In this document: positions 60,031-64,000 of the stretch, piece by piece | Numbering within the stretch: the stretch's first letter is position 1 | Layout: the number at the start of each line of letters is the position of its first letter | Origin: Vicinamibacterales bacterium | Lineage (GTDB): Bacteria; Acidobacteriota; Vicinamibacteria; Vicinamibacterales; SCN-69-37 | Length of the DNA stretch: 64,000 nt | Assembly (NCBI GenBank): GCA_030827135.1 | Contig: JAURFE010000001.1 | Coordinates: 1,331,946 to 1,395,945, forward strand | Reading direction: 5' to 3' | Notes under the pieces: model-generated | What the model saw: the letters and a program-made list of their open reading frames with translations, nothing else | Database searches by the model: none | What the model was told of the DNA's origin: nothing | Made by a program: the position numbers and the translations under genes

Positions 60031-62013
60031 ATGGCGCACACCGCGAAACGCCCGCTGCTTGTGATCATTGCGGTCGCGCTCGCAATCAAGGTGATCGTCG
60101 TCGCACAGCTCGCCGATCACCCGATGTTGAGTGAAGACAGCGGACTCGACACCAGTGCGTACGCGGAACTGGCCCGACGGATTGTCGCCGGCGATCTGTG
60201 GCTTGGTCCCGGACTGTATTACCTGTCTCCGCTCTACATGTATGTGCTGGCTGCCGGTCTCGCCGTCACGGATTCGTTTACGGGCGTCCGCGTCATTCAG
60301 GTGCTCCTGGGAGCCATCAGCGTCGGCGGACTCTGGGTGATCACCAATGCCTGGGCCAACACCCGCGCCGCATGGTGGGCAGCCGGGTTGGCCATGGCCA
60401 CCGGCGTCATCACGTTCTACGAGGTGTTGATTCTTCAGGCGTCCATTGACACCGCACTCACAACCGGTGCGTTGCTCGCATTGACGTGGGCCGTGCGATC
60501 CGATGGCGGCGATTCATCGCGGTGGTTCACACTGGCCGGCGCGGCATTCGGACTGGCGGCGCTGAACCGCCCGAACATGATGGCCGTGGCCGCCGGGTTG
60601 ATCCTGGTGCTGCTGATCGCTCGCCGGGCACGCCAGGCGGGCGTCTTCCTCGCCGGTCTGCTCATCGCACTCGCCCCGGTCGCCATCCGCAACGGCATCG
60701 TCGCCGACGAATGGTTCACGGTGGCGTCACACGGCGGCCTCAACCTCTACATCGGCAACTCGCCGACCGCCACCGGGTTTTACCAGCCTGTCCCCGGCAT
60801 CCGCCCCAGCATCGCCGGGCAGGCCCACGACGTGCGCGAAGTCGCCGGCCGGGCCCTGGGACGCGCGGTGACCGACGATGAGGCGTCTGCGTACTTCAGG
60901 AATCTGGCCCTGACGTGGATGCGCGAACATCCGGGGGATGCGATCGCGTTGTTCGCAAAGAAGTTCGCGTACGCGTTTCACGCGAAATACGTCGCGCTGC
61001 CGTACTCCTTCCCTTTTTATGTCCATGAGACCAAGTCGCTGCTGCGGTGGTTGCCGTCGGGCCCCTGGTTGTTGATGCCGCTGGGCCTGGTCGGGCTGGG
61101 CCTCCTGGCGAGGCGGTCGGATCGACGCGCGTTGATCTGGCTGTCGTTTGTCCCGCTGTATGCCGGAGCCGTGGCCCTGTTCTTCGTGGCCGACCGCTAT
61201 CGGTTGCCACTGCTTGTGCCCATGTGCGTCGGAGCGGGCATTGCGCTGGACGCGTGCGCGTCGGCGATTCGTCAACGCGCCTGGACAGCCATGGTGGTGC
61301 CGTCACTCGCGGGCGCGGTGCTCTTTGCGCTGGTGAATGCGCCTTCGGCACTGAACGAGGGTCGCTGGGAGGAAGGACTCAAACTCGCGCAGCGTCTGGT
61401 GATCCTCGGCCGCGACGATGACGCGGCGCAGTGGGTGGCCCGCCTCGCACCAGATGCACCGACGCCCGGTGTCGCATACCACCTCGTTGGCCAGCAGTAT
61501 CTGGTCGTGAACAAGCCGGCTGCCGCCGTGCCGTATCTGTCGTCCGCGGTGGCCGCCGGCTACCGCACCCCGCGAGTGCTGGGAGACCTGGCCAAGGCGC
61601 AGGATCGCGCCGGGGATCGGGAGGGTGCCACGCGCACACTCGGCATGATCACGCCGGATGCCAGCGAACCGTCCGGCTACTGGCTGGAGCTCGGCCGGCT
61701 CGGGGCCACCCTGAAGGCGTTGGATCTCGCGGAACGCATGTTCCGGCACGGTGTCTCCCTCGCGCCCGACGATGCGGATGCACGACTGCAGTTCGGCGTC
61801 AATCTCGTCGTGCAGTCGAAGCTGGAGGACGCGACGATCGAACTGCGGACCGCGGTTCGTCTGGACCCGCGTCAGCCGGACGCGCTGGCCTATCTGGCGT
61901 TCTGCGAATTGTCGGCGGGAAACCTGGAGGAAGCCGTGCGACTCGTGGAGACGGCCCTGGCGATCGCGCCCGGCCATCCCGTCGCGCGGTCGGTGCAGGC
62001 GGCGATCAGGTAG
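60031..62013 (+). CDS. GT39-like membrane glycosyltransferase with TPR C-terminus
   Basis: The first 430 residues have about ten membrane segments with the GT-C style first loop (HPMLSEDSGLDTSAYAELAR) and FAAL-type repeats (AAFGLAALNRPNMMAVAAGL), as in PMT/ArnT-like transferases that use polyprenyl-phosphate sugars. A C-terminal soluble part of about 220 residues has TPR repeats (DARLQFGVNLVVQSKLEDAT; LAYLAFCELSAGNLEEAVRL). The target is unknown. The ATG at 60031 is chosen for AAGGA ten bases upstream; GTG 60013 is possible. It sits between two paralogous receptor genes. Confidence 0.75.
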   Translation: MAHTAKRPLLVIIAVALAIKVIVVAQLADHPMLSEDSGLDTSAYAELARRIVAGDLWLGPGLYYLSPLYMYVLAAGLAVTDSFTGVRVIQVLLGAISVGGLWVITNAWANTRAAWWAAGLAMATGVITFYEVLILQASIDTALTTGALLALTWAVRSDGGDSSRWFTLAGAAFGLAALNRPNMMAVAAGLILVLLIARRARQAGVFLAGLLIALAPVAIRNGIVADEWFTVASHGGLNLYIGNSPTATGFYQPVPGIRPSIAGQAHDVREVAGRALGRAVTDDEASAYFRNLALTWMREHPGDAIALFAKKFAYAFHAKYVALPYSFPFYVHETKSLLRWLPSGPWLLMPLGLVGLGLLARRSDRRALIWLSFVPLYAGAVALFFVADRYRLPLLVPMCVGAGIALDACASAIRQRAWTAMVVPSLAGAVLFALVNAPSALNEGRWEEGLKLAQRLVILGRDDDAAQWVARLAPDAPTPGVAYHLVGQQYLVVNKPAAAVPYLSSAVAAGYRTPRVLGDLAKAQDRAGDREGATRTLGMITPDASEPSGYWLELGRLGATLKALDLAERMFRHGVSLAPDDADARLQFGVNLVVQSKLEDATIELRTAVRLDPRQPDALAYLAFCELSAGNLEEAVRLVETALAIAPGHPVARSVQAAIR

Positions 62014-62037
62014 CAGGATCCCCGAGGCCATGAGAAA

Positions 62038-62067
62038 ACGGCCCGGGAGCGTGAGCTCCCGGGCCGT
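62038..62067 (-). terminator. Intrinsic terminator of Oar-like receptor gene 2
   Basis: ACGGCCCGGGAGC and its inverse form a 13-base-pair stem with a four-base loop, followed on the minus strand by TTTTCTC. The stem sequence is the same as at 56514-56545. Bases 62076-62129 contain two more small GC-rich inverted repeats (GGCAGCCCTTCGGGGCCGCC; CAGGGC with GCCCTG). Confidence 0.75.
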
Positions 62068-62129
62068 CCGTGTTGTGGGGCAGCCCTTCGGGGCCGCCGC
62101 GAACAGCAGGGCTGACGCCCTGCCCTGCG

Positions 62130-64000
62130 TCAGAACGAGATCGTCGCGCCGACGCGGAAGATCCGCGGCGGCAGGATCGTGTTGATCCGGTCCGACGGCC
62201 GGACCGGATTGGACGTCGTACCCGCCGTGCTGATGTTGTTGCTCGAGTAGCCCAGCACGGGTGCGGCGTTCAGGATATTGAACCCGTCCAACATCACCTT
62301 GATGCGGTTCTGACCGCCCCGGAACGTGAACGTCTTGTGGACCCCCATGTCCCACAACACCGTCTTCTCAAAGCGCGTCGTGCCGCGCTCCTCGAAGTTC
62401 AGGGTGCTGTAGCTGATCGTGGTCGGGTTGCCCGACGCGTTCACCCCGCCGTACACCTGGCCAGGCCCGTTGATCGACATCGTGCGAATAGCGCCATCGT
62501 TGATGTTCAGGTTCGTCGACGCCATGATCCCCCACGGGAGATCATAACTTCCGTTGAACTTGATCAAATAGCGCGCGATGCCGTTCGTACCGTCCTGGAA
62601 CTCGATGCCTGTTGGGTTGGTGAAGCTCCCTGCAGGCAGGAAGTCGCTGCGGGTCTGAAGCGTCACCGCCAGGTTGGCCTGCCATCGGTCGCTGTAACGC
62701 TTCGACAGGGTCAGGTCCACGCCCTTGTAGTCTTCGTAGCTAAGACGGGTCATCGTAATGGTCCCGATACCCGACGGGCGCATCGCGCCCTGCTGCACGA
62801 CGTAGTACGGCGCCGACTTGCCGGACAACGGGTCAGTGTAGGTCAGTGGCGCGGCGTAGATCGACGACAGCGGGAAGCCGGCAGCGCCCGGCTGGTAGCC
62901 AATCGTGTAGCCGGCTGTGCCGTTGTCGTAGCGACGATAGATAAAGTCCGCGCCCACAGCCATGTTGGCGACAAGCTCGCGCTGGAGGCCAAGCGTCACT
63001 TCGCGCGTCCGGCCAATCTTCGCGCTCTTGTCGACGTTGCTGCCGGCGGGAACCCGGAGGCCCGTCGACAGGTTGAACAGCGAGGTGCTGACCGACGGCG
63101 TGCCAATCAGCTCGTTGCTCTGGATGAAGCCGTCCATATTCGCATCCGTCCAGCACGAGGCGCCCGGCGTGGTACTGCACCGGCCGCTCGTCGGGTTCGC
63201 CCCCCATGTCAGTGTCACGGCACCCAGACTGCTGAGGTTGTTCGCGAGTGTGATCTTGGTGGCGTAGTAGTACGACCCCGACGCCTTGAGCACCGTCTTG
63301 CCGTTTCCGCTCAGGTCGTAGGTCAGGGACAGACGCGGAGACAGGTTGCCGAACGGCTGAAGCTCTTCGACCTGACCCGTGACGGGGCTCACACCCGACG
63401 TGGCCTCGTCTTCACACTGCGACGGCAGCAGGTCGGGCAGAATCTGGTTGGCCGGCACACAGCCGCCCAGCCACTTCGACTGCTGCCAGTCGTACCGGAT
63501 GCCCGCATTCACGCGCAGCCGGCCGCGCGAGTACGAGTCCTGGATGTAGCCAGACCACATCCACCAGTCGTTGTTGACGAGCTGGTCGCGCGTCACCTGA
63601 GCCAGGTAGGGCACCAGGCCCGGTGCGGTCGATCCCTCAACCGGCACGTAGGTCTTGCCGTCGCCGCAGTTGGCGAGCGTGTTGCCGCGGCACTGCACCT
63701 GCGCGCGTCCGCCGCCGCTGATGTGCTGGTAGGTCGTGATCGGATTATTGCGGTAGCCCGCGCCGAACTTCAGCGAGTGGTCGCCGCCCAGCACGCTGGT
63801 CAGGAAGTACGTGCCGTCGGTCTTGATTTCCAGCGACGGACGCTTCGTCTGGTAGCTGTTGCCCAGCGACCGGCTCAGATTGCCCGTCGTCCGGATGGTC
63901 TGCGGCTGGATGTTGAACATGCACTGGGGGTTCGCCGTCTGCGGATAACCCGCCAGCGTGGTCGCGCCCGTGTACTTGGACAGACCGCAGATCTCCGGGG
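62130..64000 (-). CDS. Oar-like TonB-dependent outer-membrane receptor 2 (5' end beyond window)
   Basis: The visible 623 codons are the barrel portion of a close paralogue of the receptor at 56567-59812. Examples are CMFNIQPQTIRTTGNLSRSL, YEDYKGVDLTLSKRYSDRWQ and ANLAVTLQTRSDF, and the end FRVGATISF. The two genes also share their terminator hairpin. Differences cluster in extracellular loops, for example the 63040-63200 region. It runs off the right edge of the window and its signal, regulatory module and plug are not visible. Confidence 0.9.
   Translation of the reverse strand, partial: PEICGLSKYTGATTLAGYPQTANPQCMFNIQPQTIRTTGNLSRSLGNSYQTKRPSLEIKTDGTYFLTSVLGGDHSLKFGAGYRNNPITTYQHISGGGRAQVQCRGNTLANCGDGKTYVPVEGSTAPGLVPYLAQVTRDQLVNNDWWMWSGYIQDSYSRGRLRVNAGIRYDWQQSKWLGGCVPANQILPDLLPSQCEDEATSGVSPVTGQVEELQPFGNLSPRLSLTYDLSGNGKTVLKASGSYYYATKITLANNLSSLGAVTLTWGANPTSGRCSTTPGASCWTDANMDGFIQSNELIGTPSVSTSLFNLSTGLRVPAGSNVDKSAKIGRTREVTLGLQRELVANMAVGADFIYRRYDNGTAGYTIGYQPGAAGFPLSSIYAAPLTYTDPLSGKSAPYYVVQQGAMRPSGIGTITMTRLSYEDYKGVDLTLSKRYSDRWQANLAVTLQTRSDFLPAGSFTNPTGIEFQDGTNGIARYLIKFNGSYDLPWGIMASTNLNINDGAIRTMSINGPGQVYGGVNASGNPTTISYSTLNFEERGTTRFEKTVLWDMGVHKTFTFRGGQNRIKVMLDGFNILNAAPVLGYSSNNISTAGTTSNPVRPSDRINTILPPRIFRVGATISF

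Overview
This 64 kb window is GC-rich, densely coded bacterial chromosome. Its gene content suggests an acidobacterium, most likely of the Vicinamibacteria type. The reasons are two Oar-like TonB-dependent receptors with N-terminal carboxypeptidase-regulatory domains, five full-length VWFA-related secreted proteins of a type common in Acidobacteria, many secreted proteins of unknown function, a DUF5916 protein, and a purE-purK, ctaB-DUF420 and tRNA-Glu background. No plasmid, phage or rRNA genes are visible. The assignment is inferred from family content and not from a marker gene.

Layout. 1-3.2 kb: a minus-strand operon hyuA-like, SGNH hydrolase, carbamoyltransferase (cut by the window edge). 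3.2-3.8 kb: a gene-free stretch with a sigma-54 promoter, an intrinsic terminator and a large palindromic repeat. 3.8-13.3 kb: DGQHR protein, M14 peptidase, HGSNAT-like acyltransferase, OsmC, PadR, M19 dipeptidase. 13.3-17.2 kb: a His-rich TonB receptor with a small upstream Cys/His protein, a Tat-exported superoxide dismutase, and a VWFA remnant. 17.4-23.8 kb: AI-2E family transporter, a repeat-bounded four-helix-bundle gene, secreted proteins, glutaminyl cyclase, SDR, DUF1028 and PEBP-family proteins. 23.8-28.7 kb: FecA-like receptor and DUF5916 protein. 28.7-32.5 kb: tsaC, a decayed lysR/sbtA pair with a surviving sbtB-like gene, then purE-purK. 32.5-35.6 kb: DUF3299-ABC transporter-lipoprotein operon. 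35.7-43 kb: HAD phosphatase, two VWFA genes, a second repeat-bounded four-helix-bundle gene, 4-hydroxyproline epimerase/ornithine cyclodeaminase-family divergent pair, TPR protein, tRNA-Glu. 43.2-56.4 kb: ctaB, DUF420, metzincin protease, a YbbE-NamZ fusion, VWFA proteins and a sulfatase-fold TPR protein. 56.5-64 kb: two paralogous Oar-like receptors around a GT39-like membrane protein.

Three patterns run through the whole window. (1) Short tandem repeats with 7-8 bp units (GATTGAG, GGTTCAT, GGACTCCT, CAGCCGCC) and GCGC-rich palindromes sit mostly at gene 3' ends, often touching or supplying the stop codon. Two of these repeat regions enclose a four-helix-bundle (S23/IVP-type) gene between inverted arms, one pair matching at 44 of 45 bases, while others have the same palindromic form with no gene. 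They look like autonomous and gene-less members of an element family. (2) About a dozen genes have a -10-like hexamer exactly 6 or 7 bases before the start codon and no Shine-Dalgarno, which points to leaderless mRNAs. (3) Several remnants (sbtA, nhaR-like lysR, a DsbD-alpha-like C-terminus, a VWFA C-terminus) show recent gene loss.
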